From positions 27,109,896-27,173,895 of the forward strand of contig NC_067206.1 in assembly GCF_026262505.1 (NCBI RefSeq): 64,000 nt of DNA, given 5' to 3'. This document shows, one piece after another, positions 11,402-20,231 of the stretch (positions are counted from its first letter, which is position 1; each line of letters opens with the position of its first letter). Made by a program: the position numbers and the translations under genes. The DNA comes from Trichomonas vaginalis G3. Lineage: Eukaryota > Parabasalia > Trichomonadida > Trichomonadidae. The notes under the pieces are model-generated. The model saw nothing but the letters and a program-made list of their open reading frames with translations, made no database searches and was not told where the DNA came from.

Positions 11402-11680
11402 ATGAAATCCATTATCGCTGTGCTAGCTTCACCTTTGATTGAAATGACGACTAAAGTCACTGAAGCAATGAAACAAAAGTTTTTGGTAGAATACATTAAA
11501 TCAGGAACTATTCCAGAAGGTTTTTACATTCATACTATGAAGGATGGTAGAGTTCAGTTTAGAAAGATAAAGCAACCATTAGATAAAGAAGGTATATTAA
11601 GGAAGATTAAACTTCATGAGGACAACATTGCTGAACTTAGGAAGAAGTTAGAAGAGTTGGAGAAAGGAAGAGAGTTATAA
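11402..11680 (+). CDS. Hypothetical 92-residue protein with C-terminal coiled coil
   Basis: ATG at 11402; an alternative ATG at 11444 gives 78 residues. The first 15 residues are hydrophobic, the middle (GFYIHTMKDGRVQFRKIKQ) looks like a small beta unit, and the last 30 are a charged heptad-like helix (ILRKIKLHEDNIAELRKKL). No family recognised. It is co-oriented with the helicase and followed 17 bp after the stop by a detached Sat-1 module, the same relation seen for the small genes at 6782 and 7163. Confidence 0.5.
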   Translation: MKSIIAVLASPLIEMTTKVTEAMKQKFLVEYIKSGTIPEGFYIHTMKDGRVQFRKIKQPLDKEGILRKIKLHEDNIAELRKKLEELEKGREL

Positions 11681-11696
11681 AGCAATGAATTCAACA

Positions 11697-11747
11697 GGGT
11701 AGAAATGAGGGTAGAAATGAGGTTAGATCTAACCTTCTACCCTAAAT
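11697..11747. repeat. Isolated Sat-1 module
   Basis: gggtagaaatga twice, then gaggttagatctaaccttct and accctaaa: the AGATCT palindrome module of the left-hand array, standing alone just after a stop codon. Its position suggests a 3'-end or insulator role, which is inference. Confidence 0.7.
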
Positions 11748-11788
11748 TTAAATGGATGTTTTCATACGTGTGGGAGTGGTGATATCAT

Positions 11789-11825
11789 TAATTTTTTATT
11801 TTATTTTTATTTTATTTTTATATAA
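11789..11825 (+). promoter_or_regulatory. T-rich tract ending in TAAATG
   Basis: attttttattttatttttat and more T-rich sequence ending in tataa directly abuts the ATG at 11826. Similar tracts precede ATGs at 23048, 26325, 31084 (+) and 33020, 36545, 37738 (-). I infer a shared promoter or initiator of the virus-like genes; it resembles the TAAAT of poxvirus late promoters, but no functional evidence is visible. Confidence 0.5.
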
Positions 11826-12071
11826 ATGACGAAAACTATTGAGATAACAAACTACAACGGTCATGAGTTCAAGAATTTGTTCTTCGTTCCTCGTGAAAAT
11901 ACATTCTATCAGATACGAGGGAGAAAGGGTAAAGTTAGTTTGAGCGTTTATGAAGGAATGAAGAATGGAAAGTTTATACAAGCATACGATACAAACGGTC
12001 AGCGTGTTTCATTAGCTTTGTCAAAACTTACAGGTATAAACTATGACAGTGATTTTGACTCTGACGATTGA
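11826..12071 (+). CDS. Stand-alone copy of the HNH-associated C-terminal domain
   Basis: 81 residues from the ATG at 11826. Residues 5-72 (IEITNYNGHEFKNLFFV onward) line up without large gaps with residues 166-231 of the HNH protein at 7408 (VEITDYGKHSFEFYYYV onward), sharing the aromatic run and the final LALSKL/LCINKF strand. The frame ends in SDFDSDD and a TGA, but the acidic text continues in the -1 frame to a stop at 12148-12150, which is four bases before a TTTATTTTTA motif like those after other genes here. The natural protein was therefore probably about 108 residues with an acidic tail. Function unknown; a DNA-binding accessory role is a guess from its HNH partner. Confidence 0.6.
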   Translation: MTKTIEITNYNGHEFKNLFFVPRENTFYQIRGRKGKVSLSVYEGMKNGKFIQAYDTNGQRVSLALSKLTGINYDSDFDSDD

Positions 12072-12276
12072 GCGACAGCAGCGATACTGAAGAATATGAA
12101 CTATTGTGTGAAGCACAGCAATGGGAAGAGTTGCAATACTTTTGTAAGTGAGAACGTTTATTTTTACAGTAGTAAGGTGAAGTGGTTGGCGGCTTTATAA
12201 ATATTTAAGGTTAAGTTGGTGTTTGTGTTTGTGTTGTAAAATATACGTTAACGGTTTTGTAAAGTGTCAAATTCAC

Positions 12277-12321
12277 ATATCAGGTGTAAGGAGGCTCGCA
12301 GTGCCTCCGTACACTTGATAT
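12277..12321. repeat. Isolated 18-bp imperfect hairpin
   Basis: atatcaggtgtaaggaggc and gcctccgtacacttgatat pair at about 17 of 19 positions around the short loop tcgcagt. It stands 225 bp before the hairpin array but has a different sequence and a much shorter loop. Confidence 0.6.
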
Positions 12322-12353
12322 GTATACTAACTCCCAAAAAGGGTTTTCGCCCC

Positions 12354-12467
12354 ATGACTCCAGAAGAGTGTTACAATGAGACACCACATTGGAAACAGGG
12401 TGAAACGCCATTTTGGAGAGTTATGATTGATGGACACTTCGAAATCAAAGAAATACCGAACCATTGA
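12354..12467 (+). CDS. Possible 37-residue protein
   Basis: A short frame from an ATG at 12354 containing PEECYNETPHWKQGETPFW. The composition (Trp, Pro, Glu) is unlike random AT-rich sequence, but it is short, lacks the T-rich start signal and has no recognised relatives. The frame is open a further 30 codons upstream without an ATG, through the isolated hairpin. Confidence 0.2.
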   Translation: MTPEECYNETPHWKQGETPFWRVMIDGHFEIKEIPNH

Positions 12468-12545
12468 ATACACAATTACGAATAAACGCTTAATTTTTAT
12501 AAAAATCTTATTACATTTTTCCTGAATTTTTAAATTGTACAATAA

Positions 12546-13228
12546 AGATGGAAGGCTTTGGGGTACATATTAATATAATATACCTCAAAGCCTTCCATCT
12601 CCACTACAAATTGGAGAAACTTTGTCCGAATAGTTTAACATTCGGACAAAGTTTCTCCCATTTTAAGAAGGAATTGCAGGGTAAGAGGTACATAGTATGA
12701 ATATATACCTCTTACCCTGCAATTCCTTCTAGAAAGTTCCAAAACTTTGGGTTAATTGCAAGACATTAACCCAAAGTTTTGGAACTTTCAAGTTGAGATG
12801 GAAGGCTTTGGGGTACATATTAATATAATATACCTCAAAGCCTTCCATCTCCACTACAAATTGGAGAAACTTTGTCCGAATAGTTTAACATTCGGACAAA
12901 GTTTCTCCCATTTAAAGAAAGAATTGTTCCTTATGAGGTATATATTCATACTGTATACTTCATAAGGAACAATTCCCTCCTTAAAACGAGAAAACTTGTT
13001 CGAAATTGTTTATCATTTCGAACAAGTTTTCTCGTTTTTAATAACAAACTAAAGGCTATGAGGCACTGATTAAAATTAGTGCCTCACAGCCTTTAGTTTC
13101 TAATAGATAGCTGGGAAACTTTCTCCAAATGATAAGTTATTCAGAGAAAGTTTCCCAGCTATCAAGAGGGAATTGTTCCTTATGAGGTATATAGTTATAA
13201 TGTATACCTCATAAGGAACAATTCCCTC
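12546..13228. repeat. Array of eleven consecutive hairpins of two alternating classes
   Basis: Hairpins at about 12546-12600, 12613-12658, 12666-12730, 12732-12789, 12796-12850, 12863-12908, 12921-12975, 12983-13038, 13046-13099, 13106-13163 and 13166-13228. Stems are about 18-26 bp, mostly perfect, with loops of about 7-17 bases and spacers of 1-13 bases. Odd-numbered hairpins (class A) mostly carry ggcttt or aattg in the stem and a G-rich segment near the loop, such as ggggta, gaggta or gaggcac. Even-numbered hairpins (class B) carry aaactttg- or aaacttgtt-like stems. Hairpins 1 and 2 recur as 5 and 6, 250 bp downstream, almost unchanged. Several imperfect pairs are G-T, which would still pair as G-U in RNA. 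No protein frame spans the array. Function unknown. Confidence 0.93.
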
Positions 13229-13646
13229 ATTAAAATTGTAGATATTTTTACTTATTACTCATGCTTTCAAAATCACAATCCTCTGAAAAGTTATTTTTTA
13301 TTAAGAATTTAGAATTTTGATAAATACCTTTTTTCAATTTGATATAATACTTATATATTTTCAAAAAGACATTTTGAAAAGATATCTCAAAAGTTCTCTG
13401 AAAACCTATTTTTGATTAATTTTGAGAAATATCCGTATTAAATTAATCAATAAATTCATTCAACACTACTTTAATTTTTAAATTCAAAAAATTATATGTG
13501 CTTCTTAAAATGTCTCACAAAAATTTTATTATAAAATTATATACAATATTAAAAATCCCACAACATTTTGTTACTTTACATAATCGTACTTCCTCGACGA
13601 TTAATTTCCCCTCAATTCCTATCGTTGACCGAACTTAGCATGCAAC
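13229..13646. other. AT-rich spacer without a recognisable gene
   Basis: No open frame, repeat or RNA gene seen between the hairpin array and the IS3EU-like element. Confidence 0.6.
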
Positions 13647-13812
13647 ATAAATTCTATTAAAATGGATTTGATCCAAAAAAATATATAAAATTTGATCATA
13701 AATAAAATCGTTTTAAATTACTTCTTCATTTAAATTATAACAATTATTTTTGGTTTTATATTTATCATCCACATTCAAATTTGAATCTTATCACAAAAGA
13801 AGGACCACTTTT

Positions 13813-14606
13813 ATGACTACTGCCAAATCTATAAGCAGAGAATGGCTATTTGAAGCTAAAAGAAGAATAGAAGAAGGTGAATCTTACAAAAGTGTGGGAA
13901 AGGAAGTTGAATTGGAAAACGGTAAAATTAAATTGAATGTTGCCGAAAATACAATAAGAAGAGCATTTCAACTTCAAGAAATCGAATTACCAAAAGTTAG
14001 TCGCGGCAGAAAACCAAATCCACCAACATTTGAGCAAAAACAATTAATTAATTCTTGTGTTTCACAATATAAAGGAGGAATTTTAAAAACTTATTTATTG
14101 ATTAAAAGGTTTCAAAATATTGCTCAAAATCCCGATTGTGAGAAAGAAAAAGAAGAAATTGCAAAAGAATTTGAAAATATAGAAGATTTGACAAAAGATC
14201 AAATTTTTGACAATTTACAAAAAATAAAGCATCATCAAGTGGAAAAATTTATGATGGAATCAGGTTTATCTTCAAAAAGAGATTACAAACCAGCAGATCC
14301 ACCTACCAAATATCGTGCCATATCAAAGAATTTGATATGGCACTGCGATATTCATTACCTTCACGGTAATGTTTCTTTTCCATTTTTTGCCATATTGGAT
14401 GATATGACACGTAAAGTTCTCAAAACTAAATTATTGAAAAGCAAGTCTTCCAACTCAACAGCGAAGGTTTTAAGAAAACTTTTAGAGGAGTTTATTCTTT
14501 ACTGCATCTGGACCGATAACGGCGGTGAAAACCGCGGTGAATTCGGCCAGGTTATGCAGGAAAACGGAATAGTTTGGAAGCACACCTTGCCGTATATGCC
14601 AAGACT
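13813..14606 (+). pseudogene. rve-type DDE transposase, N-terminal part
   Basis: The ATG at 13813 starts the protein; the frame is open 21 codons further up without an ATG. Residues 1-70 look like a helix-turn-helix region (SREWLFEAKRRIEEGESY, then ENTIRRAF) and a basic linker. The catalytic domain follows: first Asp at about 179 in WHCDIHY, second Asp at about 235 in WTDNGGEN. The frame is cut after about 265 codons by the hAT-like element; the third catalytic residue is in the fragment at 18940. The two parts join in the same frame if the insertion and one copy of the duplicated ccaaga are ignored, so the transposase was apparently intact when it was hit. Confidence 0.8.
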
Positions 14607-14697
14607 ATAAATCCAAGGTGAAGTCATTTTTCTATCCCTGGGATAGACGATACACCCAAAATGTCACCTTTTTGGGATTCTGTTTTTTTTTGTTTTT

Positions 14698-14815
14698 TTA
14701 AGGTTCTCGCTGGCGACCCCCCACGTTCGTCGAAAAAAATTGGTGATTGGGGGGGGTCGCCAGCAAAAATCAAATTTTTTTTCGACGAACGGGGGGTCAC
14801 CAGCGAGAACCTTAA
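14698..14815. repeat. GC-rich fold-back inside the hAT-like element
   Basis: ttaaggttctcgctggcgac and runs of C at the left pair with the complement ending at 14815. Inside are two more copies of the ggggggtcgccagc string, so the region can fold in more than one way. The same block is at about 48777-48891 in copy 2, so it belongs to the hAT-like element or entered it before it spread. It stands out sharply in base composition from its surroundings. Confidence 0.8.
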
Positions 14816-15260
14816 AAATAAACCTCTGAAATTTTAAAAAAGAAAAAAGTGTGAAAATCCCCTTGATTCGAACCAATGGACTTTACGATTATACTATGAC
14901 TCTTACCATTGAACTATGACTCTAAGGGTTCGAAAATTTATTTGGTGATAATATAAACTTTAATGAAAAATTAATCAGATCAATTTAGAAATATTTATTT
15001 CATAATATTGAATGAATGTATAAATCTAAATAGTATATTATCAAAAAAAGAGTGGGGGACAAACTCGCCCATTGTCACTTTTCATTAACCTTAAACTTGT
15101 AATTTTCATTATTTTTAATTAACCTTATTTCTTTCCCAATTCCTGATTTATTTTATTCACTTACTATTAAAAGTCACATTTTAATAAAATATAATAATTT
15201 ATTTATAGCATTTTTTACTATACTGTAATAAAAAATTAATTATAATAAATTAAATGTTTA

Positions 15261-15629
15261 TTAAATCAAATGTTTTCTTTGCAATAATATTTTTAATGTT
15301 GAGTAAACAATGTTGGGATCAAGTGTATATTTTTTCAGACCTTTCTGAACAGCTTCAAGCATACTGATGCATTCGACTTTTTTAAATTGTGTCATTTCTT
15401 CGAAATCTCTTGTGACTTTTTTGATAACTTTAACACTTCTCTCTGAATCCAGACCTTTAATTTGCAACTTAATCAGGAATGAAGGAACAACACTGGAATA
15501 TAACTCGATGACAAGTTCATCGAGTCGAAGATTTGGTTGTACACCACTTGTATGTGCCGGATACCATTGTGTCAAATTTTTTCTGAAATTAACTTTAAAA
15601 GTACTAAGTAAGATCATGAGATATAGCAA
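15261..15629 (-). CDS. Short protein frame carried by element X
   Basis: About 120 codons with sensible composition (LDELVIELYSSVVPSFLIKL; alpha-helical, with a Lys-rich C-terminus). The first residues are encoded by the 121-bp tandem repeat, so the start is uncertain and the gene was probably truncated at its 5' end. It could be a captured host gene piece or a remnant of an element protein. The matching frame in copy 2 has an in-frame stop. No family recognised. Confidence 0.4.
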   Translation of the reverse strand: MLYLMILLSTFKVNFRKNLTQWYPAHTSGVQPNLRLDELVIELYSSVVPSFLIKLQIKGLDSERSVKVIKKVTRDFEEMTQFKKVECISMLEAVQKGLKKYTLDPNIVYSTLKILLQRKHLI

Positions 15630-15980
15630 TATATGTTTAAACTAACTTATATTTTGGTTGTACACCACTTGTATGTGCCGGATACCATTGTGTCAAATTT
15701 TTTCTGAAATTAACTTTAAAAGTACTAAGTAAGATCATGAGATATAGCAATATATGTTTAAACTAACTTATATTTTGGTTGTACACCACTTGTATGTGCC
15801 GGATACCATTGTGTCAAATTTTTTCTGAAATTAACTTTAAAAGTACTAAGTAAGATCATGAGATATAGCAATATATGTTTAAACTAACTTATATTTTGGT
15901 TGTACACCACTTGTATGTGCCGGATACCATTGTGTCAAATTTTTTCTGAAATTAACTTTAAAAGTACTAAGTAAGATCAT
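15533..15980. repeat. Four 121-bp tandem repeats in element X
   Basis: Units beginning ttggttgtacaccacttgta at about 15533, 15655, 15775 and 15896; all but the last contain gagatatagcaatatatg. Element X copy 2 has three units, which accounts for the length difference between the copies. Confidence 0.9.
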
Positions 15981-16167
15981 TTATTTTTGCATAATATAAT
16001 GCCAATATGGTTTCTTTTGATTTTATTTCATTTATAAGCAAATCAGATTTACCCAAAAACTCCACTCCATAAGCGTTCATTTGCTAAATTAAAAAGTGAC
16101 AATGGGCTAGTCTGTCCCTTTCTCATCAAAAAAAAAATAAAAATAAAAAAAAAATAAAAAATAAAAA

Positions 16168-16198
<31 letters not shown>

Positions 16199-16369
16199 AA
16201 TAATAATAGTACCATCACCACAATTAGCAAATTCAAAAGATATATGAATTGCTATCGATCTCTTTCAAACAAACACATAGAAATTTTGATTAAGTATTTC
16301 AAATTTTTATATGAGATAAATATTGAACAGATAAAATATAAAACAATTTTTAATAATAAATATAGATAT

Positions 16370-18361
16370 TTATTTTGTAGCCATTAAAATTTCTCGGCTA
16401 TCTAATAAAATTTTGTGAGAACGTAATCTTTTCAAATTTAGTATCAATCTTTGGTCTTTTATTGTTCTCTCACATGTTGCTTCTGAAGGTGAAGCGGAGA
16501 TAACACGAAGGGCGATATCTGCAAAGATTGATACATTGCCATCTCTATGAGAGATTTCTTCCCAACCGTATTCTTGACGTTCTTGAATCATATCATCAGA
16601 GAAGATATCATTATCACTATTAATATACGTGTTAAATAGTGTAATAATATCTGTTATTGTTTGACCCGGAATACGAAATTGTTCCAAAATACTTTTGAGA
16701 TACTGCCTAGCTGCAACAAAATGGTTAACCGGCTGATTTGAACTAGATGTTACATCTGCGAGATCAAGCATAGGAGGGTCAATTGTAGCAGTTACCTGAC
16801 GAATTGATCCCTCCTCAACCATATCAAGAGAAACTTCAGTCGAACCTTCTTCAAAGATAGAGTCCATATAGATAGATTGAATGTCTTCTACTGGATTAAC
16901 GAAAGTTACGTTTGTAATATCAAATGAATTAATTGCCGGAGATTCGTTGATCTGCGCTCCGTGGACGAATTTTTGGTTGAAATAATACCTACCTTTCGGT
17001 GTAAAAGCGAAGGCTAAGCACCAAAGACCTCCAAAGTCCGATCCAAGGGTATAGTTCAACAACGATCTTGAAAGGATTCCAGCAAAAGGATTGTTGTTGC
17101 TGCTGGAAAGGTATTGGAGTGCTTCAATACCCTTGCAAAGCCATACGTAGCAATCAGATATCTTGGTTTTATCTGATTCGAACGTGGAAATAAGCTTCTT
17201 GAGAATTGCCAAGCAGTCTCTTAAGAACTTGATGTTTTCAATATCAATACGCGTATATCTTGAAATTTTGTCTTGATACTTGATAATAAACATACAAATA
17301 TTATAATCATAGATCCACCTGGTGGATACATGCTTTGGACAGAGAGCTCCGATGTCTTCAACATGGATTCTACAAAGAGCTGATATTTCGTGGATATGTT
17401 TCACAATTGCTCCTAATGCTACGTCTTTTGTTGTCATATATTGATAACAATTATGAATCCTGTGGCATAAACACGGGATAAACAAGATTTTGAATAACCT
17501 TGGGTCATTTGAGTTGTAGAACGATTGATTCCATCCTTTCTGAAAACATTTCAATTGCGCTTTATTGCCATCGCAAACTACACTGCTGATCTTAACATCT
17601 CTAATGAAGATTCTGTTAAATCCTTGAGTAAGCGAGTGGATATAATCTTCAGATGTTCCACCATTCATTTGGATTGACTCAACAGGATAGGGCCGCTTGC
17701 TTTGCAGAGGATTTGTGAGGGAGAAGTCCAGATTGTGAAACTGCTGAGTCTTCCCCTCATCAATGGCAACACAGGTACAGGCAAGCTTAGCAAACTCATC
17801 AACTTTTGCAACATGGATTGAATTTGCAATTTGTATCATTGTTTGCCTTAGTTTGTCAGTTGAAATAGGCTGGTATATTTGAGAAGCTAGTTTATCAACA
17901 TTGATGTTAACATTGTGTAACTGTGGGAACTTCAATATCATCGAGTCTGCAGTATACATTATAATGGTTTTAACTAGCTTTGTAAACTCTGGGCTTGAGA
18001 AGGTATTCAGAGCCAAGTTAAATCTTCCAGTAAATGTAGCAAGCTGTTCATAGATATCCCCTAACGATATAGGTGTAAGCCCTGTTGCTGGGACGTTTTG
18101 ATAGTATTGATCGATTGTTTGTTGTGATGCTACTTCTCCTGGTGTGCATATGTGCCGTTTGTTTTGGATCCATTTTTTGAAATGATCCTCACGCATTTCT
18201 TCCATTGCACAGTGGCATATAGTTCCGTCAGGACGCTTTACTAGTTCATTGCATTTAACATAATATTTTCCGTACTTGTCGCCTGGTTTTTTATATCTAA
18301 GATACTGATGCTTAGTACCGACCTCAATGTCTTTATAGTACGTCGGTACTGCATCAATCAT
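16370..18361 (-). CDS. hAT-like transposase
   Basis: 663 residues, intact. The N-terminus has a Cys/His-rich segment (KYYVKCNEL, CHCAMEEM, HICTPGE) like a degenerate zinc finger for end binding. The RNase H-like core shows VAIDEGKTQQF with the likely first Asp, then SSVVCDGNKAQ with the second, followed by FIPCLCHRIHNCY, the hAT-type C..H signature. The C-terminus (SEATCERTIKDQRLI to RSHKILLDSREI) resembles the hAT dimerisation region with its SxxxER motif. It excises and inserts the element. It differs from the copy at 46330 by only a Thr/Met change and one extra Pro near residue 26, so the two copies are recent. Confidence 0.8.
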   Translation of the reverse strand: MIDAVPTYYKDIEVGTKHQYLRYKKPGDKYGKYYVKCNELVKRPDGTICHCAMEEMREDHFKKWIQNKRHICTPGEVASQQTIDQYYQNVPATGLTPISLGDIYEQLATFTGRFNLALNTFSSPEFTKLVKTIIMYTADSMILKFPQLHNVNINVDKLASQIYQPISTDKLRQTMIQIANSIHVAKVDEFAKLACTCVAIDEGKTQQFHNLDFSLTNPLQSKRPYPVESIQMNGGTSEDYIHSLTQGFNRIFIRDVKISSVVCDGNKAQLKCFQKGWNQSFYNSNDPRLFKILFIPCLCHRIHNCYQYMTTKDVALGAIVKHIHEISALCRIHVEDIGALCPKHVSTRWIYDYNICMFIIKYQDKISRYTRIDIENIKFLRDCLAILKKLISTFESDKTKISDCYVWLCKGIEALQYLSSSNNNPFAGILSRSLLNYTLGSDFGGLWCLAFAFTPKGRYYFNQKFVHGAQINESPAINSFDITNVTFVNPVEDIQSIYMDSIFEEGSTEVSLDMVEEGSIRQVTATIDPPMLDLADVTSSSNQPVNHFVAARQYLKSILEQFRIPGQTITDIITLFNTYINSDNDIFSDDMIQERQEYGWEEISHRDGNVSIFADIALRVISASPSEATCERTIKDQRLILNLKRLRSHKILLDSREILMATK

Positions 18362-18939
18362 TGTTGAAATAATGAAGTGATTACTTAAGCATTTTTATTC
18401 TCAATTTGTTTTGAATAAATTCAATTTTTTAATGCATAATTTTTAAAAATTCTCTAATATACCTTAGATATAGATACATTTATTATCAATTCAAAAATTT
18501 CAATATAGTTTTGGGATGGGTAGCCCATCCCATATATTCAAATTTTCAATGATTTTGGGTTGGGATTCCCAGACCAGAATAATTTCTAATTATAATTCGT
18601 AAAAATATATGTATATCTCATTATTACATCATTTAATATATTTTTAGTTAAATAGTCACTATTTTCACAATTTTTATTATTAATTACTGAACTAAACAGG
18701 TTTCAAATAGAAAGAGTATAAAAGATAAGTGTTTTTCTACATGTGTTTCGATAAGAATTATAATAATTGATGGTTTTTACAGCCAAATTTATTTTATTAT
18801 TTAAATTTCAATGAAAAAAGATAAGAATTTTTTAATAAAAATTTTTTATTAAGAATTTTTTTTGTAAAATTGACACTGGGATGACGATAGGGCTAAGATC
18901 TTATCCACCCCGTTCATTTGGGAAAATTGCAGATCTATA

Positions 18940-19212
18940 CCAAGACAGAACGGCAAGGTGGAGCGCCTGTGGCCAAGCTTAGAAAAGTTTTTGCCAGACG
19001 AGTTGGATGATATTCAACAAATCAAGGACTCAGTTCAACAGTTCATTGAAAAATACAACAATACACCACATTTATCTCTCGATATTAATCCAAAAACGAA
19101 TAGTAATTACACTCCTAACGAATTATTCGAAGTTTCAAAATTTTGGTACGAGCCAGAAATGCAAAAATGGGAGTTATATATCAAAGACGAATGCATTTTA
19201 AATGACTACTAA
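18940..19212 (+). pseudogene. rve-type DDE transposase, C-terminal part
   Basis: Continues the transposase of 13813-14606. It opens with QNGKVERLW, holding the third catalytic residue (Glu), then the helical tail DDIQQIKDSVQQFIEKYN and NTPHLSLDINPK, a typical end of IS3/retroviral-type integrase folds. There is no start codon of its own. The stop at 19212 lies just inside the right inverted repeat. Confidence 0.8.
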
Positions 19213-19277
19213 ACAATTTTATTTATGATCAAATTTTATATATTTTTTTGGATCAAATCCATTTTAATAGAATTTAT

Positions 19278-19895
19278 ATACTATTCATCTATTAGTAAAC
19301 ACTACCGTATATTATTTTTTAAGCTATCTTATTTTTTGAACTTTTATTCAAATCTTTGGTCGCAAGAAGAATTGCATGATAAATAAAAACATTTAATCAA
19401 AGTCAATTTTATTTTTCATATTCAAATGGACTGAGTGTTAACATTTAACATTTTTTGCTAATTGTCGTCAAAAATTAGACGTAAAGCAAAAATTGATATT
19501 TCATATGGTTTTATGATAGATAAGCATTATATTCCCACTCATTATATTCGTAAATTTTGAGGTTTATCCTTCGCTTTTAAGATCATTGAATTTGATTTTT
19601 ATATAAAATAGTTATATATTAAAAAAAAAGGTATTGGGGCCTCCAGGCACTTCATGCCCTCTAGCCCTGAAGATGTTTAGTATAACTTTGTCCGGACAAG
19701 TAAGGGTCTATCGTCGCTACAGGAAAAGTTACAGGCGTTCCAAGGAAGTATACTTTGAGAAGCCTTTCCCCCTTATAGAATGAGATAGGACGGTTATTTT
19801 ACAAAACTGACAACACTTTGACCGAGTAGTTTTTTGTGCTGAACAAAAAGTGTCATATAAACATCTGTCAAAAACCGTTTTTTACTTCACTTAAA
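19278..19895. other. Intergenic region with initiator-like site near its end
   Basis: No gene seen. Around 19640-19830 the base composition rises (ggcctccaggcacttcatgc and onward), which may mark the edge of the virus-like element. TCACTTAAA, matching the TCA(+1)Py(T/A)(T/A) initiator of trichomonad genes, ends at the ATG at 19896. Confidence 0.5.
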
Positions 19896-20231
19896 ATGCC
19901 ACGTAAGCTACGTAAGAATATACGTAAGAGGAAGGGAGCATTGAAACATCCAATAGTAAAACTGACACCACAACAACAGTTGCAACAACAAATTATGAAT
20001 GACCCCACTATGTTGCAACAAATGTCAAGCAACCCTATGCTTTTAAACCGAGTTATTGGTGCACAGAGTGGAGGTTTAAGAGCGGCACTTTTAGCGAAAA
20101 TGGCAGGCTATGGTGGAGCTGCAGACGGAACAGCTTATAACCCTCAAAGTCAAATGAATTTGAGTTCACTCAAAAATCAAATAACAGATGTCAAAAAGTC
20201 AAACATAGACATACAGAAACAAATAAAGTGA
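19896..20231 (+). CDS. Basic N-terminal part of a coiled-coil protein
   Basis: The ATG at 19896 is preferred over the longer frame because an initiator-like TCACTT lies just before it and the upstream residues look noncoding. 111 residues: a very basic head (PRKLRKNIRKRKGALKH), a Gln/Met-rich part, a Gly/Ala-rich stretch and a helix start. The frame ends in TGA at 20229, but the same helical, Lys/Glu-rich text continues from 20227 in the +1 frame up to the next entry, so the two are one gene with a frameshift. A basic head plus a long coiled coil would suit a virion core or DNA-binding structural protein; that is inference. Confidence 0.55.
   Translation: MPRKLRKNIRKRKGALKHPIVKLTPQQQLQQQIMNDPTMLQQMSSNPMLLNRVIGAQSGGLRAALLAKMAGYGGAADGTAYNPQSQMNLSSLKNQITDVKKSNIDIQKQIK

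Larger units (their letters stand above)
15050..16124. mobile_element. Nested 1.1 kb element X, copy 1
   Basis: Inverted termini (gagtgggggacaaactcgcc at the left against the complement of gggctagtctgtccctttctc at the right, then both cattgtcactttt) and a perfect 10-bp target duplication atcaaaaaaa at 15040-15049 and 16125-16134. Long target duplications of 9-10 bp suggest MULE-type transposition, but no transposase is present. Inside are a 122-codon frame and four copies of a 121-bp tandem unit. Copy 2 is at 39026-41281. Confidence 0.85.
14607..18938 (-). mobile_element. hAT-like transposon, copy 1
   Basis: 4.3 kb element inserted into the IS3EU-like transposase. Its ends (ataaatcc at the left, gatctat at the right) match those of copy 2 at 45752-48982 in opposite orientation. 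The flanks gccaagact (14598-14606) and accaagaca (18939-18947) are a probable 9-bp target duplication with 7 of 9 bases matching. It carries one transposase gene, a GC-rich hairpin at 14698-14815 and a nested 1.1 kb element at 15050-16124; without the latter it has nearly the length of copy 2. Confidence 0.88.
13647..19277 (+). mobile_element. IS3EU-like DDE transposon split by a hAT-like insertion
   Basis: Bounded by inverted repeats of about 60 bp: ataaattctattaaaatgg with gatttgatcc onward at the left, and its complement ending gaatttat at 19277. The element encodes one rve-type DDE transposase, now in two parts around the nested element at 14607-18938. I could not find a target site duplication in the flanks. 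Without the insertion the element would be about 1.3 kb. The IS3EU label is inferred from the transposase layout and from knowing such elements occur in trichomonads. Confidence 0.7.

Noticed and set aside
16370-18361. MULE family for the large transposase, because target duplications look like 9 bp
   Set aside because: The CDG...CLCHRIHN layout and the SxxxER C-terminal region fit hAT better, and the duplication length is ambiguous between 8 and 9 bp.
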